Counted from the first letter of the stretch, positions 6,804 to 15,819 are shown. The stretch is 17,676 nucleotides of DNA from Anaerolineae bacterium (GCA_016931365.1 JAFGEY010000246.1:1-17676), one strand, 5' to 3'. Notes: a model not told the origin generated them from the sequence alone. Numbers and translations are program-made.

Positions 6804-7832
6804 ATCAGAATTCCAGGAGCGCTCTTTGTTTTGGCGCATCTTGGCCAGGTAGGTTTCTTCCAGGTCGATCCCGGCATAGTTGGAGAGCTTGATGATATAA
6901 GCCAGCAAATCGGCCAGTTCTTCTCTGATCGCCGGCAAGTGTTCGCCCAACGCCCGATCTTGTGCCTCTTGTCGGTTGCCTACCTGGGCAACCAGTGTCT
7001 CCTGCCGCCGCCACGCTTGTTTGAGTGTGCGTCCCAACTCACCCATTTCCTCGGTCAGCGCGATATAGTTGAAATACAGGTCAGTCAAAAAGCCCTTTTC
7101 TTCGTCGAGGGCGCGGTGCCAGCGTTGGAAATCGGGCAGGCGACGGCGTGTCTCGGCGACGCGCAGCGTTTCGCCGGCGTCGAGGTGCTCCTCAAGATCG
7201 GGCAGGGCGTGCTGGTAGTCGCCCTGGGCCAGCGCCGAACGCACGCGCCCGACCACCTGCATCAAGTCTTCGCGGCGATGGATGTAGTCGAGATCGTCGG
7301 TATCGATCGCCAGGACGGGCGTGTCGGTGTATTTGGCTAAAAATGAGTCGTAGGCTTCACCCAGGTCCTGGATGTACGGGCGGGACATGCCGCGCTCGTA
7401 CACCCGGTCGCGAATCGCAATGCGGTTCATCAGCGTGTCGGTGCTGGCGCGCAGGTAGACCAGCAGGTCCGGCAGGCGGATTTTTTCGGCCAGGATCTCG
7501 TGCACGCGGTGATACATCGCCAGTTCGTCGTTGGCCAGGTTGAGTTCGGCAAAGAGGCGATCTTTCGCAAAGGTATAATCGCTGATCAGCGACGAGTGGG
7601 CCAGCGTCTGGCCGATCACCTTGTGCTGCTGGCGATAGCGGCTGAGCAGAAAGAAAATCTGGGTCTGAAAGGCGTACAGCGCGCGGTCGGCGTAAAAGTT
7701 GCTCAAAAAGGGGTTTTCCTCAAAGACTTCGAGCAAAAGCTCTGTGTCTAGTTCCTGAGCGAGCAGCCGGGCGAGCGTCGTCTTGCCGACGCCGATCGCG
7801 CCTTCGATGGCGATGTAGAAATTTTGGGGCAT
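6801..7832 (-). CDS. Deoxynucleoside kinase fused to a MazG-like nucleotide pyrophosphohydrolase
   Basis: A 343-residue two-domain protein; the ATG at 7832 has AGGAA upstream. Residues 1-215 are a dNK-family kinase with P-loop GAIGVGKTT (11-19), a FEENPFLSNFY substrate region, SDYTFAKDRLF, and an arginine-rich lid (RDRVYERGMSR). These enzymes phosphorylate salvaged deoxynucleosides to dNMPs, often deoxyadenosine or deoxyguanosine. Residues about 240-343 match MazG-like all-alpha pyrophosphohydrolases: EEMGEL (E261, E262, E265) and EELAD (E305, D308) give the Mg-binding EExxE and ExxD motifs. The second domain would hydrolyse NTPs or dNTPs to the monophosphate plus pyrophosphate. The single reading frame is unbroken, so the fusion is real in this sequence. 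Its own promoter lies upstream. Confidence 0.9.
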   Translation of the reverse strand: MPQNFYIAIEGAIGVGKTTLARLLAQELDTELLLEVFEENPFLSNFYADRALYAFQTQIFFLLSRYRQQHKVIGQTLAHSSLISDYTFAKDRLFAELNLANDELAMYHRVHEILAEKIRLPDLLVYLRASTDTLMNRIAIRDRVYERGMSRPYIQDLGEAYDSFLAKYTDTPVLAIDTDDLDYIHRREDLMQVVGRVRSALAQGDYQHALPDLEEHLDAGETLRVAETRRRLPDFQRWHRALDEEKGFLTDLYFNYIALTEEMGELGRTLKQAWRRQETLVAQVGNRQEAQDRALGEHLPAIREELADLLAYIIKLSNYAGIDLEETYLAKMRQNKERSWNSD

Positions 7833-7884
7833 CGTCTGTTCCTCGTCTGTGGAGATGGTTGGCGCGGCAGATGGGATTCATCCG

Positions 7885-7913
7885 AGTGTAACATACAATC
7901 GATCGTGCGTCAA
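7885..7913 (-). promoter_or_regulatory. Sigma70-type promoter of the kinase-MazG gene
   Basis: On the minus strand TTGACG (7913-7908), a 17-bp spacer and TACACT (7890-7885), about 50 nt upstream of the ATG at 7832. Confidence 0.75.
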
Positions 7914-7949
7914 ACCCACAGGAGGAGTGGGGTGCATTAATTATCATAT

Positions 7950-9638
7950 CTACTCTTGCGCTGTCACCGCTGCCAGGATGGCATGCTCCCGGCGTTGCAG
8001 CAGAGCGGCCAGCGGCTTGAGCGTGACCAGGTACAGGGCCACGCTATAAATAGCTCCCAGCGGCAGTGTGATCGCCAGGCCGGGTTTCCAGAAAACAAAA
8101 GGCAGCACGATCAAGGCCAAGACAGGCGCAGATGAAACGAACCAGGCCAGCATACCCCACAGGTTGCCCCGCTGCCGCCCACTGTTATACTTGAGTTGTG
8201 TGCGATAGGGGCCGATGATGGCCGCCAGGTTGTAGGCCGCGCAGCCGCCGACCTGCATGCACAGCCCCAGATACAGGCCCAGGGGCAGCACCAGCCAGTA
8301 ACGGGTCAACAGGGCAAGCGCCGATAGCACGACCAGGTACAGCACGCCGGCCATCAAGAAAACGACCAGGTTCGCCGACAAGAGCACCTGTCGCCGATCC
8401 ACCGGCGACAGGGCCAGCGTGCCAAATCCTTCCCGGTCAATCAGGCCAAAGTGGTTAGATGTCATGCCCATGTTGATCACCATGCTTACCATAATGACGA
8501 TAAATCCGCCCAAGACCAGCGGCAAAGCTATCTTCCACATCCCCGATGGGTTGGCCTGCAATGGCGCAATGACGGCTGCCAGCGAAAGCAGAGACGAAAA
8601 GGCCATGCGCCTCGGCCCTGGACTGCGCCACAGATACAGCCAATCCTTGTGAAAGAGCGCCCAAAAGGTCGGCGGGCCGGGCAGCCGCAGGCGCGCCTGG
8701 CGCGTGCGCACTCGTTCCGCGCCGATGCCTACCGCCGCCCCTTCCATCAGACGGCGGGTGATGCCGGCGTGAAACCAGAGCAGCAAAGACACAAAGGCGA
8801 CCGAGCCGAGCAAAAAGAGCAGGGCTTGCCCCCACTCGCCCGTCACCGCCAGGCCCATCCCGGCCGTTGACCACCCGGTCGGCAGCCAGATCAGCAGACG
8901 CGACGGGCGCAGTATTTCCAGAAACTCGCTCGGAGTTTGGACCGCGCTCAACCGTTCCAATCCCTGCAGAAACGGCAATCGTTCGAGCCAGGCCATACTC
9001 TGATAATTTTGGGTCAGCGCTTGAATGAGATACTGCCCCAGCCAGCAGAACATAAAGGGCAGCGACAGCAAGGCCAACAGCGCGCCGCGCAGCCGCCGGT
9101 CGCCTGAGACCAGGTCGAACAAGTCTTCCATGATCCGCCCGGTGAGCACCAGCATGGCAAAGGTGGGCAGCGCGCCGATCAGAATAAGCGGCAGGGCCAG
9201 CGGTCGGTGCCAGGCCAGCCCGATGATCTCACCTGCCAGGAGGCACAGCGACCACACGCCGGTCATGGTCAGCAAGGCCATCAGCGTGCTGCCGACCACC
9301 ATGCTGTGAAAGCGGATCGGGTGAGGAAACAGGCGCGATAGCTCAAAGCGTTCGACGATCTGCGAACTGTACGAAGCGGGCAGCAGCAGCCAGATAAAGA
9401 ACAGCAGGTTGTTGGTCAGCATCATCAATTCATAGGCGGCGCGCGGAGTGAGCAGGAACACGCTGACCACTGCCAACCCGATCCCCATCGCCACAAACAT
9501 TGGCAAAGTAACAACGAGCGTCAGGCCGCGCAGCACCCACATCACGGCCCGAATTTTCTCCTCGGTGCGGCGGCTGCGGAATATCGAAAGCGTCAATTTG
9601 AATTGCAGCCAGAATAGCGTGCGCAGTTCAGCCCACAT
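7950..9638 (-). CDS. Large ABC-type exporter permease
   Basis: A 562-residue polytopic membrane protein with roughly twelve hydrophobic segments in two blocks. The blocks are separated by a polar region around LPGPPTFWALFHKDWLYLWR (about residues 323-342), which looks like an elbow helix at the start of a second half. The double-length layout suggests two ABC-2-like halves in one chain. Its ATG lies inside the 3' end of the ATPase gene (11-nt overlap) with GCGAGG just upstream, so the two are coupled and very likely form one exporter. The transported substrate cannot be deduced. Confidence 0.85.
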   Translation of the reverse strand: MWAELRTLFWLQFKLTLSIFRSRRTEEKIRAVMWVLRGLTLVVTLPMFVAMGIGLAVVSVFLLTPRAAYELMMLTNNLLFFIWLLLPASYSSQIVERFELSRLFPHPIRFHSMVVGSTLMALLTMTGVWSLCLLAGEIIGLAWHRPLALPLILIGALPTFAMLVLTGRIMEDLFDLVSGDRRLRGALLALLSLPFMFCWLGQYLIQALTQNYQSMAWLERLPFLQGLERLSAVQTPSEFLEILRPSRLLIWLPTGWSTAGMGLAVTGEWGQALLFLLGSVAFVSLLLWFHAGITRRLMEGAAVGIGAERVRTRQARLRLPGPPTFWALFHKDWLYLWRSPGPRRMAFSSLLSLAAVIAPLQANPSGMWKIALPLVLGGFIVIMVSMVINMGMTSNHFGLIDREGFGTLALSPVDRRQVLLSANLVVFLMAGVLYLVVLSALALLTRYWLVLPLGLYLGLCMQVGGCAAYNLAAIIGPYRTQLKYNSGRQRGNLWGMLAWFVSSAPVLALIVLPFVFWKPGLAITLPLGAIYSVALYLVTLKPLAALLQRREHAILAAVTAQE

Positions 9639-10452
9639 GGTCGCCTCGCTCCCGACCGGCCGTTTCCCTGCCGGTCAGCCAATCCAACAGGCCTTCATCC
9701 TCCACCTCTACGCCGACGGTGCGCAGGAACACGTCTTCCAGCGGCGCATCGTCGGGCAAACCGGCCTGGCGGCGCAGCTCGGCGATGCTGCCCACTCCAG
9801 CCAACTGCCCCTTGTTGATAATGCCCACCAGATCGCAAAAGCGCTCGGCCAGTTCCATGACGTGGGTGGAAAAAAAGACGGTCGTGCCGCGATGGTCAAC
9901 CATCTCGCGCAGCACTTCTTTGATCGCCCGCGTCGAGATGGGGTCCACACTCTCGAACGGCTCGTCGAGAAACAGGATTTCGGGTGCGTGTACCAGCGCG
10001 CAAGCCACCGCCGTCTTTTTGCGCATTCCCTGCGAATAATCCAGGATCATCTTGTCGGCGCTGTCTTGCAGTTCCAATGCCTCCAGCAACGATGGGATGC
10101 GCCGCTCGATCTCGGCGCGGCCGAGGCCGTGCAGCCGCCCCACCAGTTCGATTTGCTCGACGGCGGTCAGTCGCTCATAGAGGCTCAACCCTTCCGGCAC
10201 GACGCCGATGCGTCGCTTGACTTCCAGTGGCTCCTGGCAAATGTCGAACCCGCCCACCTGCGCCGTCCCGGCCGTCGGCGGCAGCAGGCTGATCAACATA
10301 TTGATCGTCGTAGACTTGCCTGCGCCGTTCGGCCCCAAAAAGCCAAAGATCACCCCGCGCGGCACGGTCAGGTTGAGGCGGTCAACGGCGACGAGATCGC
10401 CAAAACGGCGGGTCAGATTCTCAGTTTGCACAGCCGGTACTTGATGGTTCAC
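9628..10452 (-). CDS. ABC transporter ATP-binding protein
   Basis: A 274-residue nucleotide-binding protein with Walker A GPNGAGKST (about 40-48), a Q-loop region with Glu in VVPEGLSLY, signature YSQGM (139-143), Walker B ILFLDEP (159-165) and H-loop STH (His197). The GTG at 10452 is chosen because GAAAGGGAC precedes it and homology begins there (VPAVQTENLTRRFGDL). An in-frame ATG at 10503 is the alternative. An open frame reaching 10569 is excluded because it would start inside the -10 region. The overlapping downstream permease is its partner. The C-terminal extension past about residue 240 is typical of drug- or antibiotic-exporter type ATPases. Confidence 0.93.
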   Translation of the reverse strand: MNHQVPAVQTENLTRRFGDLVAVDRLNLTVPRGVIFGFLGPNGAGKSTTINMLISLLPPTAGTAQVGGFDICQEPLEVKRRIGVVPEGLSLYERLTAVEQIELVGRLHGLGRAEIERRIPSLLEALELQDSADKMILDYSQGMRKKTAVACALVHAPEILFLDEPFESVDPISTRAIKEVLREMVDHRGTTVFFSTHVMELAERFCDLVGIINKGQLAGVGSIAELRRQAGLPDDAPLEDVFLRTVGVEVEDEGLLDWLTGRETAGRERGDHVG

Positions 10453-10559
10453 GGTCTTGTCCCTTTCTGCTGAAAGACTGGCGACAACGATCCCTCTTTT
10501 CATACGATATCCGGGCCGGAATAGTTCGCCTGGCCGGAGACCGCGTCGATGTGGCGACC

Positions 10560-10589
10560 ATTGTAACATAGACCGATCGCAATTGGCAA
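10560..10589 (-). promoter_or_regulatory. Sigma70-type promoter of the first ABC exporter operon
   Basis: On the minus strand TTGCCA (10589-10584), an 18-bp spacer and TACAAT (10565-10560). The leader would be about 50 nt to the ATG at 10503 or 100 nt to the GTG at 10452. Confidence 0.6.
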
Positions 10590-10611
10590 CAACACCCGCG
10601 TCGGGGGCCGC

Positions 10612-10640
10612 TTGTCTGATTTTTCATGTTCATTTATAAT
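10612..10640 (+). promoter_or_regulatory. Promoter-like sequence facing the hsdS remnant
   Basis: TTGTCT (10612-10617), a 17-bp spacer and TATAAT (10635-10640). It is divergent from the ABC operon promoter and would transcribe the inverted repeat and the hsdS fragment. No intact gene follows directly. Confidence 0.5.
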
Positions 10641-10693
10641 ACACCTGATCCTATCGAGTCAAAAACCTGAAAAGAAGATTGGCCATGGATTTC

Positions 10694-10795
10694 GGACTTT
10701 GGACAAACGCCAAAAGCCACCCATCGTCTTGGATATTCACCAAGCGCGCTATAAAAAGCGCGCCTACACCCGCTGACCCTATTTGTCCAAAGTCC
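10694..10795. repeat. Inverted repeat of 14 bp flanking 74 bp, with an inner hairpin
   Basis: GGACTTTGGACAAA (10694-10707) and TTTGTCCAAAGTCC (10782-10795) are perfect inverted copies. Outside them GATT (10688-10691) and AATC (10796-10799) extend the symmetry past a 2-nt bulge. Inside, two GCGCGC blocks (10744-10749 and 10758-10763) can pair around an A/T-rich loop. The right arm lies in the hsdS reading frame. It may be a small non-autonomous element or a rearrangement scar; I see no target-site duplication. Confidence 0.65.
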
Positions 10796-10817
10796 AATCA
10801 AGGACATCGGCCAAGAT

Positions 10818-11339
10818 TTGGCGCAAGGAGCACCCTATCTGCGCGTGGCAAATGTCCAGCGGGGCTATATAGATTTGACTGAAATCAAGCATTTGGAAGT
10901 ATTTCCGCCAGAAATGGGAAAATACCGATTGGAGCCGGGCGATATCTTGCTTTGTGAGGGCAACAGCGCCGATTTGGTCGGGCGTGGCGCAATCTGGCAC
11001 GGGGAAATCGCCGAGTGTGTCCATCAAAACCACGTCCTGCGCGTGCGACTGGATAGCCAACGAGCATTGTCCGAGTACGTTTTGGCCTATATCAACAGCA
11101 ATGCTGGACAAGCCTACTTCCGCAGCAAAGCCAAACGCACGACTAACCTGGCCTCCATCAACAGCCGGGAAGTCGCTCAAATGCCCATCCCCCTCCCGCC
11201 TCTCGACGTGCAGCACGAGATCGTGCGCCGGGTCCAAGCCGGCCGCGCCGAAATCGCCCGCCTGCGGGAGCAGGCCGCCCGGCGCGCCCAGGCCGCGCAA
11301 GCTGAGGTCGAGGCGGCGATATTGGGCGTCGCGTCGTAG
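10818..11339 (+). pseudogene. hsdS: Type I restriction specificity subunit (HsdS), C-terminal remnant
   Basis: About 173 residues matching the second half of an HsdS protein. GAPYLRVANVQRGYIDLTEI and LLCEGNSADLVGRGAIW are typical target-recognition-domain motifs. INSREVAQMPIPLPPLDVQ is the domain end, and an Ala/Arg-rich helix (about residues 135-170) is the conserved spacer. Intact HsdS proteins have two such units and about 400 residues; here the first unit and the start of the second are missing. The open frame begins just after a stop at 10752-10754. The TTG at 10818 has no ribosome binding site. No hsdM or hsdR lies in the window. The stop codon sits in the left arm of a repeat element. 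I judge it a remnant, although single-domain specificity proteins that dimerise do exist. Confidence 0.8.
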
Positions 11340-11477
11340 GGGCGAGGCATCCCTTGTACATGGTTTGCTGACCAGGAGCGTATATCTAGAAAACCAATGT
11401 TGACTGACCCAATTCTGTTTTGGGATGCCTCGCCCTTACCCACCAGCGCTGGTTTTCCAGGAGATGCTCGCCCCTAC
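11336..11477. mobile_element. MITE-like inverted-repeat element
   Basis: GTAGGGGCGAG (11336-11346) and CTCGCCCCTAC (11467-11477) are perfect 11-bp terminal inverted repeats of a 142-bp stretch. An inner arm, GGGATGCCTCGCCCTTAC (11422-11439), pairs with 17 of 18 bases of the left end (11336-11353), so the right side carries two degenerate copies. ACCAGCGCTGGT (palindrome, 11442-11453) sits between them. There is no coding capacity and no clear target duplication. It contains the hsdS stop codon and ends 6 nt before the stop of the converging permease gene, so it may also act as a terminator. Confidence 0.6.
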
Positions 11478-11483
11478 TCCGGC

Positions 11484-12278
11484 CTACAACACATCTCGCC
11501 GGATCATCTGCCACCCGCCGGCCAGTGCGGCCATGAGGCCGCCCAGGCTGCCGACGAGCAGTTCGGCCCACGGCAGGCCCTCGGTAAAGCCGTTGAGCGA
11601 GCGCATGCCTTCGCTGACAAAGCCATTGGCGACGATCACCGGCAAGGTATAAGGGTACACGTTCGCCCAGTCGCTCTGGATGACCATTGCGCCGGCGACG
11701 GTCATGGCGATGCCCACGCCGCTGGCTACGGCAAAGCTCGGCCAGCGCTGCGCCACCCAGGTCTGGATGGCGATGATCAGCCATGCGCCCAGGAACATGG
11801 TCAGGCCGTATGTGGCATACTCGCCCCACGGCACGGCCGCTTCAAAGCCCAGGCCGGGGATCAGCAGGCGCAGCCCCCACCCGCTGAGGACGATCAGGCC
11901 GAACAATGCGGCGATGCTGAGGCCGATCAAGGCCATCCCGCTGGCCTGCTTGGCTGCGTACAGCGCCCAACGCGGGATGGGCAGGGCAAAGAGGTGTTTC
12001 CACTGCCCGTTGCGGTGTTCCCACTGTGCCACCAGCGCTGTTTCCAGAGTGACGAATAGGGGCAGCATCAGCAGTCCCCACAGGATGCCGGTTTGCGCGC
12101 CGTATTCGTACCAGGCGCTTTGATTCTGGTAGAGATCGGACATGTACTCGCGCTGTTCCCACATCATCGCCACCTGCAAGGCAATGACCACCAGCGGTGC
12201 GATCAGGGCCAGCCAAAAGGCCAGCGTGCGTTTGCTTTTTAACAGTTCGGCGTGCAATGCGCGAATCAGAAATTTCAT
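11484..12278 (-). CDS. ABC-2 type permease of the lantibiotic/bacitracin-exporter kind
   Basis: A 264-residue membrane protein with about six hydrophobic segments, the standard ABC-2 permease layout: a cytoplasmic N-terminus (MKFLIRALHAELLKSKRTLA), a first helix, a large extracytoplasmic loop, then five helices. The ATG at 12278 is chosen because GGAGG lies 5 nt upstream; a TTG 15 nt earlier is in frame but inside the ATPase stop region. The ATG comes 1 nt after the ATPase stop, so the two are translationally coupled and form one transporter. Size and layout resemble permeases that remove peptide antibiotics, but the substrate is not proven. Confidence 0.88.
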   Translation of the reverse strand: MKFLIRALHAELLKSKRTLAFWLALIAPLVVIALQVAMMWEQREYMSDLYQNQSAWYEYGAQTGILWGLLMLPLFVTLETALVAQWEHRNGQWKHLFALPIPRWALYAAKQASGMALIGLSIAALFGLIVLSGWGLRLLIPGLGFEAAVPWGEYATYGLTMFLGAWLIIAIQTWVAQRWPSFAVASGVGIAMTVAGAMVIQSDWANVYPYTLPVIVANGFVSEGMRSLNGFTEGLPWAELLVGSLGGLMAALAGGWQMIRRDVL

Positions 12279-12279
12279 T

Positions 12280-13240
<961 letters not shown>

Positions 13241-13248
<8 letters not shown>

Positions 13249-14104
13249 TTTGTTCACTCCTCTCAAATATGTTGCCCGGACGCTCACATGGAGCCACTTT
13301 CCGGAGAATGAAAATGCCGTACAAAAACAGAAACAGAGTAATGATGATAGTGCTTGCAGCTTCCTGCACGGTGCTGTTTGTCACGGCTATTTGGCTGCCT
13401 CCACCTATGGCGATTTCGCGCAGCTTGCCGCCAAAATCAAAGGCTGCGTGCATCACCGCCATCGGCCAGATCGAGTTGTTTCGCAGCACGCACGCCGCAA
13501 AAATCACTGCAAAGAAAAAGGCATAGACAACTTGGGTCAAATTGGCCAGCAGCGGCAGACGACCGATGATCAAGTTGATGATATGGGCCACGCCAAATAG
13601 GGCGCTGGACACAAGCACGGCCTGATAGATGCCGCGCCGGGTATGCCCCCATTTCCGTAGCATTACAGTCAGGATCACCCCACGTCCCAGAACCTCCTCA
13701 AAGAACCCGATTGAAAGTGCCAGACAAGTGTAAAGTGCGATCCGGCCCGGTCGCGAGGTGTCGATAGCCAGTTTCCCCTCGATGAGCGATGAAAAGTTGA
13801 GCAGCGTGATGATCACCAGCGGCCACATCAGCCACAAAGCCTTCCACTGCCTGGGGGAGGTAAATCTGGCTTTCTCGAACAAATCAAGTTTGACCAGCAG
13901 CCATACAAGAACAAGCCCTACCAGTGTTTGCTCTATGATACCCTCCAGGAACCTGGCACCTGGATCGTCCAGTAAAGGTAACAAGATGCCGTGTAAAGGT
14001 ATCTCGGTCAATAGAATTGCAGCCGGCATGACGAGTAACGAGAAAAGCATGGGCCTATCGGATGCAAGCCGTTTCACCTTGTCGATTCGACTCAAATTCT
14101 TCAT
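13241..14104 (-). CDS. CPBP-family intramembrane metalloprotease (Abi/CAAX-type)
   Basis: A 287-residue polytopic membrane protein with the three conserved CPBP motifs: FFEEVLGRG (E136, E137, R141), FGVAHI (H174) and MHAAFDF (H219, D223). These residues form the active site in the CAAX prenyl protease 2 / bacteriocin-processing (Abi) superfamily. Its ATG overlaps the hydrolase stop in ATGA, and its stop overlaps the ABC ATPase start, so it is the middle of a tightly coupled operon. Bacterial members take part in bacteriocin self-immunity, peptide maturation or signalling; which applies here is unknown. Confidence 0.9.
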
Positions 14105-15546
14105 TGGTCGCTCCTTTTTTCCCCGGGAAACAGGCTACCGATTGCCATTTCCGATGCCAGCAGCGTGCCCAAGACGCTCACGTACAGGAACGGCTCGGGC
14201 GCCCACAGCATCCTGGCCTGGGGATCGAACGTGTCGGTGAAACCGTACAACCACCACAACACAACCACAGCGATCACCAACCCGGTCCAGATGAGGTGCG
14301 CTAACTTGTTTCGAGCGCTCCGGAACAAAAAGACCCGCCGCCCCTGCCGGAACTGGATGAAAAGAATCGCCGCATAGACCGTGCAAATGACCTCCAGCAC
14401 GATTGCAATGCCGAACAGCACGGGGTATTGGTACAGAAAGAGTCCGGCGCCCGGCCACGAAACCCCGGTTTTCCACTCGACCCACAGGTTGATGATTGCC
14501 AGGTTCAGAACGACCCCACCATTGGCGTTTGAGAGAATCACGATGCCGCTGCCGTCGTCGGGATACACGACAAAGTCGGACTGCCAGCCCATGCGCGTGC
14601 CGCCGCCAAAGACAAAGCGCTCGCCGGTGGAAAAGTCAATCAGGCCATGGCCCAGACCATAGTGCTCGCCCTCGAACAGCAGGTTGAACGATTTTTTTGC
14701 AAGCACGTCGGAGCCGTTGAGTACGGCCTGGGCGTAATGAGCTATGTCATTGAGCGAACTGTACAGCCCACCCGCCGCATCCTCGATGTAGGTCTGGTTG
14801 GGGATCGCGTTATAGTACGTGCCGTAGGCGCGGGACAGCCGGCTCTGCACCTGCTCGTCCCAGACAAAGGTGCTGCTGGTCATGCCCAGCGGGTTCAGGA
14901 TATTTTCTTTCATGTATTCGGCAAAGGTCTGCCCGGTGACTTCTTCTACCAGCAGTTGCAGGATGGTATAACCGCCGCCGGAATACATCATCGTTTCGCC
15001 CGGCTCGCGCACCAGCTCGACCGCGCCGCAGCCGCGGGTGTCGCCGGCGAGCGACGCTTCGAGCGAGGGCAGCGGCTCGCCCACCGGGACGCCCTCACCA
15101 TAGCCCTCCAGCGAAATGCCAGCCGTATGGTTGAGTAATCGGCGTACGGTGACACCACGGGCATCGTATGGCGAGGGCGGAATGTGCCAGCGCGTCAGAT
15201 ACTTTTCGATGGGGTCGTCCAGGCCGATCAGACCCTGGTCCGCCAGCCGCATCACACCCCAGGCGGTCAGGTTTTTGGAGACGGAGGCCACCTGATAAAG
15301 CGTGTCGGATGTCATCGGCACTTTGGCGGCTCTGTCGGCATAGCCGAAACTTTTGGCGTAGACGACCCGGCCCTCCTCGATCAAGGCAATGCTGACGCCG
15401 GGCACGTTGTAAAGGGCCATCTGCCCAGGTAAGACGGTCTTGATCTGGCGCGAGAACTCATAGTCGGATGCATGGGTAACCGGCACGCCAAGCAACCCAC
15501 AGATGATCAGGATGGCGACACCTGCGGACAATGTTTTTGTTTTCAT
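14101..15546 (-). CDS. Serine hydrolase of the beta-lactamase/PBP4* family with C-terminal membrane anchor
   Basis: A 481-residue exported protein; the ATG at 15546 has AGGAG 7 nt upstream. Residues 1-27 form a signal peptide (hydrophobic AILIICGLLGVPVTHA). The catalytic domain covers about 35-370. SVSK (S88, K91) is the nucleophile/base motif, YSG at 188-190 replaces the usual YxN, and FGGGTRMGWQSD stands in for the third motif. The family includes D-Ala-D-Ala carboxypeptidases, esterases and peptidases of the cell surface. Three further hydrophobic helices (about 378-405, 418-440 and 452-475) place the domain on the outer face of the membrane. It heads the operon and overlaps the CPBP gene by 4 nt. 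Confidence 0.92.
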   Translation of the reverse strand: MKTKTLSAGVAILIICGLLGVPVTHASDYEFSRQIKTVLPGQMALYNVPGVSIALIEEGRVVYAKSFGYADRAAKVPMTSDTLYQVASVSKNLTAWGVMRLADQGLIGLDDPIEKYLTRWHIPPSPYDARGVTVRRLLNHTAGISLEGYGEGVPVGEPLPSLEASLAGDTRGCGAVELVREPGETMMYSGGGYTILQLLVEEVTGQTFAEYMKENILNPLGMTSSTFVWDEQVQSRLSRAYGTYYNAIPNQTYIEDAAGGLYSSLNDIAHYAQAVLNGSDVLAKKSFNLLFEGEHYGLGHGLIDFSTGERFVFGGGTRMGWQSDFVVYPDDGSGIVILSNANGGVVLNLAIINLWVEWKTGVSWPGAGLFLYQYPVLFGIAIVLEVICTVYAAILFIQFRQGRRVFLFRSARNKLAHLIWTGLVIAVVVLWWLYGFTDTFDPQARMLWAPEPFLYVSVLGTLLASEMAIGSLFPGEKRSDQ

Positions 15547-15710
15547 CGTTTTTCTCCTGTGTGATTTGAGACAACGGCTGACTTGAGCATTGAGCCCTAA
15601 TGCCCTCTAGATTTTCATGACGGACTAAACTCTGTCAGCAATCTATGTTTAGGCCAGTCATGGAAATGGTGATAGCTCTTTGGAATCATCTCGTTTTTTG
15701 CTGCTGCTCT

Positions 15711-15716
15711 ATCTTA
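15711..15716 (-). promoter_or_regulatory. -10 element of the hydrolase-CPBP-ABC operon
   Basis: On the minus strand TAAGAT, preceded by no recognisable -35 but by the 11-bp repeat array, the pattern expected when a bound activator replaces the -35. It would leave a leader of about 160 nt. Confidence 0.5.
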
Positions 15717-15724
15717 GCAAGGAA

Positions 15725-15768
15725 CTGTCGCGCCCGTATCGCCGATCTGTCGCAAATGTGTCGCAAAA
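15725..15768 (-). promoter_or_regulatory. Four tandem 11-bp repeats, probable OmpR/PhoB-type operator
   Basis: Read on the plus strand the units are CTGTCGCGCCC, GTATCGCCGAT, CTGTCGCAAAT and GTGTCGCAAAA, in exact 11-bp register with an invariant TCGC at positions 4-7. Direct repeats of 11 bp with a CTGTCxx half-site are the layout of PhoB-type boxes. The array ends 8 nt upstream of the -10, and a response regulator of that class is encoded nearby. Binding by that regulator is inference. Confidence 0.7.
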
Positions 15769-15770
15769 AG

Positions 15771-15804
15771 AAAAACCCTCCAGTCCAATCTGACCGGAGG
15801 GTTT
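15771..15804 (-). terminator. Rho-independent terminator of the two-component operon
   Basis: On the minus strand AAACCCTCC (15804-15796) and GGAGGGTTT (15781-15773) form a 9-bp stem with a 14-nt loop, followed by TTCTTTTT. It separates the kinase gene from the hydrolase operon. Confidence 0.85.
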
Positions 15805-15819
15805 AGATGTTCTTGAATG

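Noticed and set aside
7915..7931. Small hairpin CCCAC/GTGGG after the large permease
   Set aside because: Five pairs followed by only three T residues is too weak to call a terminator.
10453..10569. Longer N-terminus of the first ABC ATPase from 10569
   Set aside because: The start would lie in the -10 region of the likely promoter, and the added residues are unlike the family; the ATG at 10503 remains a possible start.
10679..10882. Plus-strand open frame starting in the inverted repeat
   Set aside because: It runs in a different frame from hsdS, and its translation shows no domain and no ribosome binding site.
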